Of a stretch of 64,000 nucleotides of DNA, positions 8,412 through 16,592 are shown piece after piece. Numbering within the stretch: the first letter of the stretch is position 1; every line of letters begins with the position of its first letter. Source of the stretch: DASQZK01 sp963771005 (lineage in GTDB: Bacteria > Bacteroidota > Bacteroidia > Bacteroidales > GCA-2748055). A program made the position numbers and the translations under genes. The DNA is taken from positions 434,001-498,000 of the forward strand of contig CAVYRO010000003.1 in the NCBI GenBank assembly GCA_963771005.1, given 5' to 3'. The notes under the pieces were generated by a model that saw only the letters and a program-made list of their open reading frames with translations, was not told where the DNA came from and did no database searches.

Positions 8412-8740
8412 CTTCCCTTCGTTTAAGAGGACGGATGTAAATTTAAACTTTATTTCCCTAAAAAAAATTCATCTTGATTATCCCTGTTTTTTTCGTTTTT
8501 AATTCTAATTTTGACACTCGGTTTAGCAAATTATTCAATTGGCAGGATCTGGTGAATCAGGCTATTTTATTGATATCTAGACGTTTTTTTCCGCACCTCC
8601 GATATTGTTAATAACCTGTTAATAAATGCACTTTAAATGTTTACAATAAGAAAAGGTGTAAAAAAATGTCATGTCATTAAAATAGTAAATTTGAATCCCT
8701 TGCGGAATTCACTAAATTTTGCTTAAAAAAGGAATAGTTC
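8412..8740. other. AT-rich gene-free region upstream of parA
   Basis: This 329-base stretch has no coding sequence. It holds two copies of TGTTAATAA (8606-8614 and 8617-8625) spaced 11 bases apart, and a TAAATTTG -7 promoter match near the right end. No palindromic parS-like site was found here. Confidence 0.6.
8686..8693 (+). promoter_or_regulatory. Candidate -7 promoter element (TAAATTTG) of parAB
   Basis: TAAATTTG fits the Bacteroidetes TAnnTTTG -7 consensus and lies 48 bases before the parA ATG. The -33 region is A-rich without a clear TTTG. Confidence 0.4.
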
Positions 8741-9541
8741 ATGGGCAAAGTCATTTCACTTGCAAATCAGAAAGGCGGAGTTGGTAAGACCACAACGGCG
8801 ATTAACCTGGGCGCGAGCCTGGCTGTTCTTGAGAAGAAGACGCTGATCATTGATGCAGACCCGCAGGCGAATGCCACCTCGGGAACGGGCTTTGACCTGA
8901 AAAAAGTAAAGACAAGCATCTACGAATGCCTCATTGACGATGTCGATCCTTTGCGGATCGTCCTGAACAGCGAACTTGAGCATCTTGACCTCATCCCGTC
9001 CCATATCGACCTTGTGGGGGCGGAGATCGAGATGCTGAACATGCCGGATAGGGAATTCATGCTGAAGAAGGTTGTCGAGAGGGTTCGTGATGCCTATGAT
9101 TATATACTGATCGACTGCTCCCCCTCACTCGGGCTGATCACAGTGAATGCCCTCACGGCTGCCGATTCGGTGATAATACCCGTTCAATGCGAGTATTTTG
9201 CACTGGAAGGTCTCGGCAAGCTGCTGAATACGATAAAGATCATTCAGAGCAGGCTCAACCCGTCACTCGCCATCGAAGGATTCCTCCTTACCATGTACGA
9301 TGCCAGGCTCAGGCTCTCCAACCAGGTCGTTGAGGAGGTGAGGCGTCATTTTCAGGAAATGGTTTTCAACACCATCATACAGCGTAACATCAAGCTAAGT
9401 GAAGCGCCGAGTTTTGGAAAGCCCGTAGTTATGTATGATGCGGAATCGAAGGGATCTGTCAATTACCTCAACCTGGCCAGGGAACTGCTCCAGAATAACG
9501 ATCAGACTATGATAAAGAACGAAGAAAAAATTATTGAATAG
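8741..9541 (+). CDS. parA: Chromosome partitioning ATPase ParA/Soj
   Basis: A 266-residue deviant-Walker ATPase that binds DNA non-specifically as an ATP dimer and drives segregation of ParB-parS complexes. The P-loop KGGVGKTT is at residues 11-18 with the signature first lysine of the family, and DADPQANATSG near residue 40 is the second conserved nucleotide-site motif. It lacks an N-terminal DNA-binding extension, as expected for a chromosomal Soj-type protein. parB begins a few bases after its stop codon, so the pair is one transcription unit. Confidence 0.95.
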   Translation: MGKVISLANQKGGVGKTTTAINLGASLAVLEKKTLIIDADPQANATSGTGFDLKKVKTSIYECLIDDVDPLRIVLNSELEHLDLIPSHIDLVGAEIEMLNMPDREFMLKKVVERVRDAYDYILIDCSPSLGLITVNALTAADSVIIPVQCEYFALEGLGKLLNTIKIIQSRLNPSLAIEGFLLTMYDARLRLSNQVVEEVRRHFQEMVFNTIIQRNIKLSEAPSFGKPVVMYDAESKGSVNYLNLARELLQNNDQTMIKNEEKIIE

Positions 9542-9545
9542 CATG

Positions 9546-10433
9546 ATGGCCAAAAAAAACGCACTTGGCCGGGGACTCGGCGCATTGATCGAGGATGCCG
9601 GTCAGGAAGTCCAATCCCAGGCCGCTGCAGCAGCAGTGAACGAAATTTCAATACGTAATATAGAAGCCAATCCGTGGCAGCCACGGTCAAAATTCGATGA
9701 AGAATCACTGGAAGAACTGGCCGATTCCATTAAACAGGTGGGTATCATTCAGCCGGTGACCGTTCGTATCCTCGAAAACGGGAATTACCAGCTCATCACC
9801 GGTGAAAGGAGGTACCGGGCTGCAAGGAGGATCGGCCTTAAAACAATACCGGCATTTGTAAGGACCGCCGATGACCAGAATATGCTTGAGATGGCCCTGG
9901 TGGAAAATATCCAGCGTGAAGACCTCGATGCAGTGGAAGTGGCGATAAGCTACCAGCGGCTGATCGAAGAATGCAAGCTGACACAGGAGAATCTCAGCGA
10001 CAGGATCGGTAAAAAAAGATCGACGGTCAGTAATTATCTCCGGCTTCTCAAGCTCCCTGCGGAGATCCAGCTCGGAATAAGGGAAAAAAAGATCAGTATG
10101 GGTCATGCCCGGGCCCTCATAAATATTGAAGACCCGGAAACCCTGATTGCCATTTATGAAGAGGCGGTTTCCAAAGATTTATCGGTAAGAAAGGTGGAGG
10201 AACTTGTCCGTCGTCTGCAACAAAAAGACGGCCATTCCGTTGAAAAAGCAGTAGACCGGGCAAACGGAACCAATGCCGAATATGAAGACCTCAGGCATGC
10301 GCTGGCCAAGCATTTTGGCGCAAGTATTGACTTTAAACGGAACAATAAAGGAGCCGGTAAGATCGTTATTCCTTTCAAATCGGATGAAGATCTTGAAAGG
10401 ATTATCGCAATTCTCGATAAGCTTAATGCTTAG
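9546..10433 (+). CDS. parB: Chromosome partitioning protein ParB
   Basis: A DNA-binding CTPase that loads at parS and is moved by ParA. The 295-residue protein begins MAKKNALGRGLGALIED, the usual ParB/Spo0J N-terminus that contacts ParA. It continues with the ParB nuclease-like/CTPase domain containing NPWQPR and ITGERRYRAAR, the helix-turn-helix region (LSDRIGKKRSTVSNYLRLLK) and a C-terminal dimerisation part. The ATG at 9546 gives the canonical start; ATG 9543 would add one residue. The end overlaps the next gene by 8 bases. Confidence 0.95.
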   Translation: MAKKNALGRGLGALIEDAGQEVQSQAAAAAVNEISIRNIEANPWQPRSKFDEESLEELADSIKQVGIIQPVTVRILENGNYQLITGERRYRAARRIGLKTIPAFVRTADDQNMLEMALVENIQREDLDAVEVAISYQRLIEECKLTQENLSDRIGKKRSTVSNYLRLLKLPAEIQLGIREKKISMGHARALINIEDPETLIAIYEEAVSKDLSVRKVEELVRRLQQKDGHSVEKAVDRANGTNAEYEDLRHALAKHFGASIDFKRNNKGAGKIVIPFKSDEDLERIIAILDKLNA

Positions 10434-11043
10434 AAGATCTGCTTTCAAACCGGCAGGAAAAATTTTCTTCACCTTTATTTTCCTGTCGTTATTGTTTTAT
10501 TACCCCTCGCAACTGTGGGGACAACAGCCCCGGGATGAGGGTGATACCCTTGCCGTACAGGCTGAAAACATTAAAGTTGTCGATACCCTCGCCCATAATC
10601 CCCGGAAAGCAGCCCTCTATTCAGCCGTCTTGCCGGGTCTGGGGCAGATCTACAACAAAAAATACTGGAAGCCGCCTATCATTTATGCAGGAATCGGAAC
10701 CCTTATCTACTTCATCGATCATAATAACAAGTATTATAAGGACCTGAAACAGGGGCTGATCCATTTAAACGATACCATCCCGTATAACCTTAAGTATTTT
10801 GATTTTGAGTTGTCAAAGGATCAACTGCAAAGTGGAAAGGATTTATATAAGCGATGGAGAGACCTTAGCATCATACTTACCGGGGGGCTGTATGTTCTCC
10901 AGATCATTGATGCCACGGTCGATGCATATCTTTTTGACTGGAACGTCGGTGAAGATATTTCTCTCAGGATCGAACCCTCTCGCATTATTACCCCGGTTCC
11001 GTTCCAAAACTCTTTTGGTCTTAGGGCTTGTTTATCTTTTTAG
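10426..11043 (+). CDS. DUF5683 family membrane protein
   Basis: A 205-residue protein with an N-terminal signal or anchor (FFTFIFLSLLFYYPSQLWGQ) followed by the DUF5683 core: NPRKAALYSAVLPGLGQIYN, then KKYWKPPIIYAGIGTLIYFI, then a segment near residue 160 (LTGGLYVLQIIDATVDAYL). These are probably short membrane or membrane-associated helices. In Bacteroidetes this gene follows parAB very often; its function is unknown. The ATG at 10426 overlaps parB by 8 bases, which points to coupled translation. A longer frame starting inside parB is rejected. Confidence 0.85.
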   Translation: MLRRSAFKPAGKIFFTFIFLSLLFYYPSQLWGQQPRDEGDTLAVQAENIKVVDTLAHNPRKAALYSAVLPGLGQIYNKKYWKPPIIYAGIGTLIYFIDHNNKYYKDLKQGLIHLNDTIPYNLKYFDFELSKDQLQSGKDLYKRWRDLSIILTGGLYVLQIIDATVDAYLFDWNVGEDISLRIEPSRIITPVPFQNSFGLRACLSF

Positions 11044-11082
11044 TTTTAATTTTATTTGTGAAAGACAAAACATTTTGATTTA

Positions 11083-12654
11083 ATGAAGGGAAGATTTTTA
11101 CTAACACTATTGGCAGCGGTATGTGCAATACCCGCAGTCTCAGGGCAGGAGAATGAATCAGATACATTGTCAGTGCCCAGCACCGAGTTAATGACCGGTT
11201 TTGAGGACAACCTCGACAGCCTCCTTAATCTCTATTATGTCCAACAATCGATACAGTTTGATGATTCGGACAGTCTCTACCTCGCAGAAAATGACTCGTT
11301 GGTTCCCGATTATCCCGATTCCGTTTACATCGACCGGCTCAGCAGGATTCCATCCATCGTGGACCTCTCTTATAACCGGATCGTAAAAAATTTCATCGAC
11401 CTCTATACGAAAAACCGAAGGGAAAGGGTTTCGGTGATGCTGACCCTTTCACAGTACTATTTCCCGATGTTCGAGGAGGTCTTCGACAAGTATAACCTGC
11501 CCTATGAGCTTGAATATCTAGCCATCATCGAATCGGCTCTCAATCCCAGGGCGGTTTCAAGGGTAGGTGCCACAGGCATCTGGCAATTCATGTATTCAAC
11601 GGGACGCATGTATAATCTTACGGTCAATTCGCTCGTGGACGAACGCAAAGATCCCTATAAATCGACCGTGGCGGCCGCCGAATTCCTGAAAGATCTTCAT
11701 GATATTTATAAAGACTGGATACTCGTCATCGCAGCTTACAATTGCGGTCCCGGGAATGTGAACAAAGCGATCAGGCGCTCTGGCGGCAAACGCAACTACT
11801 GGGATATCTATTATTATCTCCCAAGGGAGACCCGGGGCTATGTTCCGGCATTCATTGCAGCCTCCTATGTGATGAACTATTACGACAAACATAATCTCGC
11901 ACCGGTGCCCGTGGATTTTGAACTGAACTCAGACACATTCCTTATCCATGATAAACTCCACCTGAAACAGGTCGCCGAAGTGCTTAACATTCCCATCAAT
12001 CAGCTGAGGGACCTGAATCCGCAATATAAGTACGATATCATCCCCGGCGACAGCAAGGACTACATTCTTCGCCTGCCGCAGGTGCAGGATATGCGCTTCA
12101 TCGAATTCCAGGATTCGATCTTCGCTTACAAGGACAGCATCTTCTTTAACCAGGCGAGCATGACGGTGAATCCCACTTCCAGGCACTACCAGGTACCCGA
12201 GCTTTCCTCCGATAAATATACCAAAATGCTATATACGGTTAAGCCTGGAGATAACCTGGGATACATAAGTGTGTGGTACAATGTGAGGATCTCGGACCTG
12301 AGGTACTGGAACAATATCAGATCGAATATGATCAGGACCGGCCAAAAACTTGTTGTATATGTACCGAATGGCCGGGCCGACAGGTATAAAAATGTAAACA
12401 CAGCCTCTTTCGCTGAAAAACAACATTTGAACGGGCAATCCGTTGCAACCGTCGGTTCTTCAGCACCACAGGATCAGGAAGCTTCAGTAGCAGGAGAAAT
12501 CATGTATTATACCGTACGTTCGGGGGATACACTTTGGGAAATAGCAAAGAAATTCCCGGGAGTCACGGATCTCGATATCGCCAAAACCAACCAGATCAGG
12601 TACGGGGAAAATATTAAACCGGGTCAGGTGCTGAAGATCAAGAAGAAAATCTGA
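11083..12654 (+). CDS. mltD: MltD-type lytic transglycosylase with LysM domains
   Basis: Cleaves peptidoglycan glycan strands in the periplasm with formation of 1,6-anhydro ends. The 523-residue protein has a signal peptide ending near SGQ (residue 22), a transglycosylase (SLT) domain with catalytic E150 in AIIESALNP, the GIWQFM motif at 165-170 and AAYNCGPGNV at 217-226, then LysM repeats. A divergent one lies near 290-350, and two canonical ones start at YTVKPGDNL and YYTVRSGDTLWEIAKK near the C-terminus. It lies 39 bases after DUF5683 and 18 bases before an SGNH hydrolase gene, in a wall-related cluster. Confidence 0.92.
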   Translation: MKGRFLLTLLAAVCAIPAVSGQENESDTLSVPSTELMTGFEDNLDSLLNLYYVQQSIQFDDSDSLYLAENDSLVPDYPDSVYIDRLSRIPSIVDLSYNRIVKNFIDLYTKNRRERVSVMLTLSQYYFPMFEEVFDKYNLPYELEYLAIIESALNPRAVSRVGATGIWQFMYSTGRMYNLTVNSLVDERKDPYKSTVAAAEFLKDLHDIYKDWILVIAAYNCGPGNVNKAIRRSGGKRNYWDIYYYLPRETRGYVPAFIAASYVMNYYDKHNLAPVPVDFELNSDTFLIHDKLHLKQVAEVLNIPINQLRDLNPQYKYDIIPGDSKDYILRLPQVQDMRFIEFQDSIFAYKDSIFFNQASMTVNPTSRHYQVPELSSDKYTKMLYTVKPGDNLGYISVWYNVRISDLRYWNNIRSNMIRTGQKLVVYVPNGRADRYKNVNTASFAEKQHLNGQSVATVGSSAPQDQEASVAGEIMYYTVRSGDTLWEIAKKFPGVTDLDIAKTNQIRYGENIKPGQVLKIKKKI

Positions 12655-12672
12655 TCCCCCAAGCGAAGGGCC

Positions 12673-14160
12673 ATGAAACCTTACCAGATATTGACATTCC
12701 TTATCAGTGTGTTCCTGGTATTGTTATGCATGGCCATCCTGTTTCCGGAAAATGGGGTAAAGATCGGGGACGATGTCTCGCTCCGGTTCGCCCAACCGGA
12801 GGAATTTTTTTCCACCGATTCGGTTTCCTATGCCGATATCACGGATATTATTGAACACAATGCAGAGGCGGCCGAAGCTCCGGAGAATGTTTCAGAAGTA
12901 CAGCCAGGTGAAAACGGCAGCCTTCAAGGTAGTGAGGAGGGAAGCGTGGCTCACTCCCCGAGCCCCGACAGCCTTAAAAAAATTACACGCACGCTCGAAT
13001 TTCCGGGGAATGACCCGGAAATTCTTTACCCTTTTTTCCGGGAAATCAACAGGATCCGAAAGACACACAAGCTTGTCAGGATTTTACATTACGGGGATTC
13101 GCAAATAGAAGCCGACAGGATGACAGGCTATATACGCCATCAGCTGCAGAGTCGTTTCGGGGGTTCCGGTTGCGGGTTGATCCCGGTTATTCCCCTCTAT
13201 GACGGGATCATGTCGGTTAAGCAGGAAAATGCGGGTAACTGGGAAAGGTACACGGGCTTTATAAACCAGGACAGTTCATTGGGGCACAAACGATATGGTG
13301 CCCTTTTTACCTTCGCCAGGTTCCAGGCAGTCGACAGTCTTTCGGGCAGTAAGGCAATGCTCAGCTTTTCGCCGACGGGACTGGGATACCGGAGTTCACG
13401 CATATTCAACCGTTTCTCTCTTTTTCTCGGGGGAAAACAGGAGAGATCCGCTATCCGGGTGTATGCCGGCGACAGTCTCCTGGATTCGGTAAACATTACA
13501 TCCCGGAGATCATACCGGCATCTAACCTGGAAAACCCCCTCGACTCCGCATACTTTCCGGCTTGAATTCACGGGCAGCTCCAGTCCCGAGATTTATGGCA
13601 TCAGCCTGGATAACTCATGGGGACTCGCGGTAGATAATATCCCATTGCGCGGCAGCTCGGGCCTGGTGTTCTCGAAAGTGGATACGGTATTACTGAAAAA
13701 AATGTATGAAGATCTGGATGTAGGACTGATCCTTCTTCAGTTCGGTGGGAATGTCATTCCATATCTTAAAGAGGACTATGATTATTACGAACGGCTGTTC
13801 AAAAGAGAACTGGGTGTTATCAGGAGAATGCTGCCGGCTGTTCCTGTTGTTGTGATCGGCCCTTCGGATATGTCGGTGAAGGAAAACGGGAAATATGTAA
13901 CGTATTCAAATCTGGAGCCGGTACGGGATGTTCTGAAAAAGGCGGCTATGGAATCGGGGTGTGCATTCTGGGATATGTATGAGGCTATGGGAGGCAGGAA
14001 TTCCATGCCTAGTTGGGTACTTGCCGAACCGCAACTTGCCATGAGCGATTTTGTCCATTTCAATCCACGGGGAGCCAGGATCGTTGGCGAAATGTTCTGC
14101 AATGCCTTTCTTTATGAATATGACCGCTGGCTTAAGAAATTTGGTGATTTGGTGAAGTAG
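12673..14160 (+). CDS. SGNH/GDSL-family hydrolase, exported, partner of an MBOAT acyltransferase
   Basis: A 495-residue protein with an N-terminal membrane anchor (residues 5-24), a low-complexity acidic linker (about 50-100) and an SGNH-type domain. Block I is HYGDSQIEADR with nucleophile S143; block III is represented by LLQFGGNVI; block V is DFVHFNPRG with D459 and H462. The next gene encodes an MBOAT acyltransferase. Such pairs usually O-acetylate extracellular polysaccharides, the SGNH protein acting as periplasmic transferase or esterase. The last codons (KKFGDLVK) match the octamer repeat that continues downstream, so the C-terminus may have been altered by repeat DNA. Confidence 0.75.
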   Translation: MKPYQILTFLISVFLVLLCMAILFPENGVKIGDDVSLRFAQPEEFFSTDSVSYADITDIIEHNAEAAEAPENVSEVQPGENGSLQGSEEGSVAHSPSPDSLKKITRTLEFPGNDPEILYPFFREINRIRKTHKLVRILHYGDSQIEADRMTGYIRHQLQSRFGGSGCGLIPVIPLYDGIMSVKQENAGNWERYTGFINQDSSLGHKRYGALFTFARFQAVDSLSGSKAMLSFSPTGLGYRSSRIFNRFSLFLGGKQERSAIRVYAGDSLLDSVNITSRRSYRHLTWKTPSTPHTFRLEFTGSSSPEIYGISLDNSWGLAVDNIPLRGSSGLVFSKVDTVLLKKMYEDLDVGLILLQFGGNVIPYLKEDYDYYERLFKRELGVIRRMLPAVPVVVIGPSDMSVKENGKYVTYSNLEPVRDVLKKAAMESGCAFWDMYEAMGGRNSMPSWVLAEPQLAMSDFVHFNPRGARIVGEMFCNAFLYEYDRWLKKFGDLVK

Positions 14161-14410
14161 AAGAGGTGAACACGGATCCGGAAGAATTTGGTGATTTGTT
14201 GAGTTGTTGATTTATTGAATGGAGTTGAAACCATCTCAAACAATCTGAAACCACCTGAAACAATCCGTGAAAATCCGTTCCGATAGCCATCGGAATCCGT
14301 CAAATCCGTGTTCCTCTTAAGAATTTGTTGATTTGGTGATTTGTTGATTTGTTGAATGGGGTTGAAACAAGTTGAAACAACCTCAAACCATCTGAAACAA
14401 CCTGAATCTA
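14134..14410 (+). repeat. Octamer-type (module A) and TTGAAAC-type repeats between SGNH and MBOAT genes
   Basis: Runs of an octamer related to GGTGATTT/TGTTGATT occur at 14134-14215 and again at 14320-14355. Each is followed by degenerate TTGAAACC-type decamers and, after the first copy, by text of the form AATCCGT...AATCCGTGTTCCTCTT. The block begins inside the last codons of the SGNH gene and reaches the first codon of the MBOAT gene. Similar runs occur at 15961, 29941 and 45480. No protein is encoded. Confidence 0.85.
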
Positions 14411-15925
14411 TTGAATGGTCTGAAAGACATATTTCTCTACAACCCGGAAAAGCCTCTTCTTTTCACCCAGGTATATTTCTGGGCGTTTTTTGCCGTGATC
14501 CTCGCCATTTATTCCGTGATCTATCCTTATAAGACCCTGCGGAATGCCTTCCTTTTCCTGGCCAGCCTATTCTTTTACTGGAAAACAAGCGGCCTCTTCT
14601 TCCTGCTGCTCATCTTTTCAACCCTGGCGGATTATTTTCTGGGTTTCCGGATCTATAAAAGTAAAAGTAAAGGCTCAAAAAAATTTTTCGTTGCCTGTAG
14701 TGTGATCATCAACCTGGCGTTGCTTTCCTATTTCAAATATTCCTATTTTATAACCGACACAGTTAACTCCTTATTTCACACACATTTCCATGTATTTAAT
14801 TTCCTGGCGTACTGGTCGGATGCGATCACCGGTTCTCATTTCGATGTGGCGGCGATCGGACTTCCGGTAGGGATCTCCTTTTTCACCTTTCAGACCATTT
14901 CGTACAGCGTCGATATTTACCGCAACAGGCTGGAACCGGTGAGAAGTCTTTTCGATTTCGGGTTTTATGTCTCCTTCTTTCCACAGCTGGTGGCGGGTCC
15001 GATTGTACGGGCGTCCGAATTCATTCCCCAGCTTTACAAAAGATATCACCTTACGGTCGAGGAATTTGGCTATGCCTTATTCCTTATCCTCAACGGGCTG
15101 GCGAAGAAGGTCCTGATCGGCGATTACCTGGCCGTGAACCTTATCGACCGGGTGTTCACGAATCCCACAGGGTATACCGGGTTTGAAAACATCATGGCCC
15201 TGTATGGATATTCACTTCAGGTGTACTGCGATTTTTCAGGATATACCGATATTGCCATTGGTGTCGCCCTGTTGCTCGGCTTCCGGTTACCGAAAAATTT
15301 CAATTCACCCTACAAGGCCGATAGCGTCGGTAATTTCTGGAAAAGATGGCACATGTCCCTGTCGTCCTGGCTTCGGGATTATCTTTATATTCCATTGGGA
15401 GGAAACCGCAAGGGAAGTTTCCGTACCAACATAAACCTAATGCTGACCATGCTTTTGGGCGGGCTGTGGCACGGTGCGAGCTGGCAGTTTGTCATATGGG
15501 GAGGTCTGAACGGCATCGGGCTGATCACGTACAAATACTGGAAAAGGATCAGTCCCTACGAACACAGCACTCATTGGCTGGCACATTTCTGGAAAGTCTT
15601 CCTTACTTTCAATTTTATCACCTTCACCCGGATCTGGTTCCGGTCTGATTCCATGCTCCACGTAGGACAATTCCTGGGCCAGGTGACGCATCACCTCGAT
15701 TTTCAGGTTATACCCGCAGTCCTGGGTTCCTATTACAAGGTTTTTGGTATCATGTTCCTGGGTTACCTGGTCCATTGGCTGCCATCACGTTTGAAAGCCG
15801 GTTACCGCGACTGGTTCATCGGTACCCCGGTCTATGCCAAAGTCGGGATCGCTGCGGCAATGATCTTTATCATTTACCAATCCTGGTCGGCGGAGCTGCA
15901 GCCGTTTATTTATTTTCAATTCTGA
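14411..15925 (+). CDS. MBOAT-family membrane-bound O-acyltransferase
   Basis: A 504-residue polytopic protein of the membrane-bound O-acyltransferase family, like AlgI or DltB, which moves an acyl group (usually acetyl) across the membrane onto a polymer. Conserved features are the segment WKRWHMSLSSWLRDYLYIPL with H314 and the catalytic H354 in LWHGASWQFVIWGGLNG. The start is a TTG at 14411; no in-frame ATG precedes the conserved beginning DIFLYNPEKPLLFTQVYF. The TTGAATGG around this start looks like the repeat just upstream, so the original start may have been replaced. It acts with the preceding SGNH protein. Confidence 0.88.
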   Translation: MNGLKDIFLYNPEKPLLFTQVYFWAFFAVILAIYSVIYPYKTLRNAFLFLASLFFYWKTSGLFFLLLIFSTLADYFLGFRIYKSKSKGSKKFFVACSVIINLALLSYFKYSYFITDTVNSLFHTHFHVFNFLAYWSDAITGSHFDVAAIGLPVGISFFTFQTISYSVDIYRNRLEPVRSLFDFGFYVSFFPQLVAGPIVRASEFIPQLYKRYHLTVEEFGYALFLILNGLAKKVLIGDYLAVNLIDRVFTNPTGYTGFENIMALYGYSLQVYCDFSGYTDIAIGVALLLGFRLPKNFNSPYKADSVGNFWKRWHMSLSSWLRDYLYIPLGGNRKGSFRTNINLMLTMLLGGLWHGASWQFVIWGGLNGIGLITYKYWKRISPYEHSTHWLAHFWKVFLTFNFITFTRIWFRSDSMLHVGQFLGQVTHHLDFQVIPAVLGSYYKVFGIMFLGYLVHWLPSRLKAGYRDWFIGTPVYAKVGIAAAMIFIIYQSWSAELQPFIYFQF

Positions 15926-15960
15926 CGAGGAGGAATGTGGAACGCGGATGAAGAATATTT

Positions 15961-16000
15961 GGTGAATGGGTGAATGGGTGAATGGGTGAATGGGTGAATG
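15961..16000 (+). repeat. Five tandem copies of GGTGAATG
   Basis: The octamer GGTGAATG is repeated exactly five times without interruption, followed by TTGAAACGATCTGAAACC. It is the same period and nearly the same word as the module A repeats at 14134-14410 and 45540-45590. Confidence 0.95.
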
Positions 16001-16024
16001 GGTTGAAACGATCTGAAACCACCT

Positions 16025-16251
16025 CCCTGACCACCTCACCCCCCCGGCCCCCCTCTCCTGGATAGAGAGGGGGGTGACCTTCGACGGTGAACGGCCTTGG
16101 GATCAGATCTCTTTTCCGTATTACAATCTCATAAGAAGATCCTGCAAATTTTATGAGAAAAGTAGATTTAGGAACTAGATATTTTTTTTTGTATGGACGT
16201 AAAGCCCCTCTCCCTCAGGGGAGGGGATGGGGAGGGGTGTTCTTAAGCAGA
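16025..16251. repeat. 227-bp direct repeat, copy 1
   Basis: First of two nearly identical copies separated by 33 bases. It contains three potential hairpins: CCCCCCTCTC/GAGAGGGGGG near 16050-16075, CTCATAA/TTATGAG near 16127-16158, and CCCCTCTCCCT/AGGGGAGGGG near 16204-16225. It has no coding potential that I can support. The G/C-run ends recur in part at 48982-49014, so this is a dispersed intergenic element. Confidence 0.85.
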
Positions 16252-16284
16252 CCTTCATGGATCATTTTTTTGAAACCCTGACCA

Positions 16285-16512
16285 CCCTGACCACCTCACC
16301 CCCCCGGCCCCCCTCTCCTGGATAGAGAGGGGGGTGACCTTCGACGGTGAACGGCCTTGGGATTAAATTTCTCTTACGTATTACAATCTCATAAGAAGAT
16401 CCTGCAAATTTTATGAGAAAAGTAGATTTAGGAACTAGATACTTTTTTTTGTATGGACGTAAAGCCCCTCTCCCTCAGGGGAGGGGTTGGGGAGGGGTGT
16501 TCTTAAGCAGAC
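16285..16512. repeat. 228-bp direct repeat, copy 2
   Basis: Second copy of the element at 16025-16251, differing by a one-base indel and a few substitutions in the middle. With copy 1 and the octamer run it fills the region from 15926 to 16592, which holds no gene. Confidence 0.85.
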
Positions 16513-16592
16513 TAAAGGATTATCTGGTCTTCAGCCTGAAGCAACGCTTAAACTCAAACAACCCTGAACCCGAATTTCCATCACTCCTCTCA

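Noticed and set aside
8412..8740. A parS site or replication origin next to parAB
   Set aside because: No TGTTNCACGTGAAACA-like palindrome and no cluster of TTATCCACA boxes was found.
10273..10425. N-terminal extension of the DUF5683 protein into parB
   Set aside because: The extra residues are out-of-frame parB codons; the ATG at 10426 gives a normal signal or anchor sequence.
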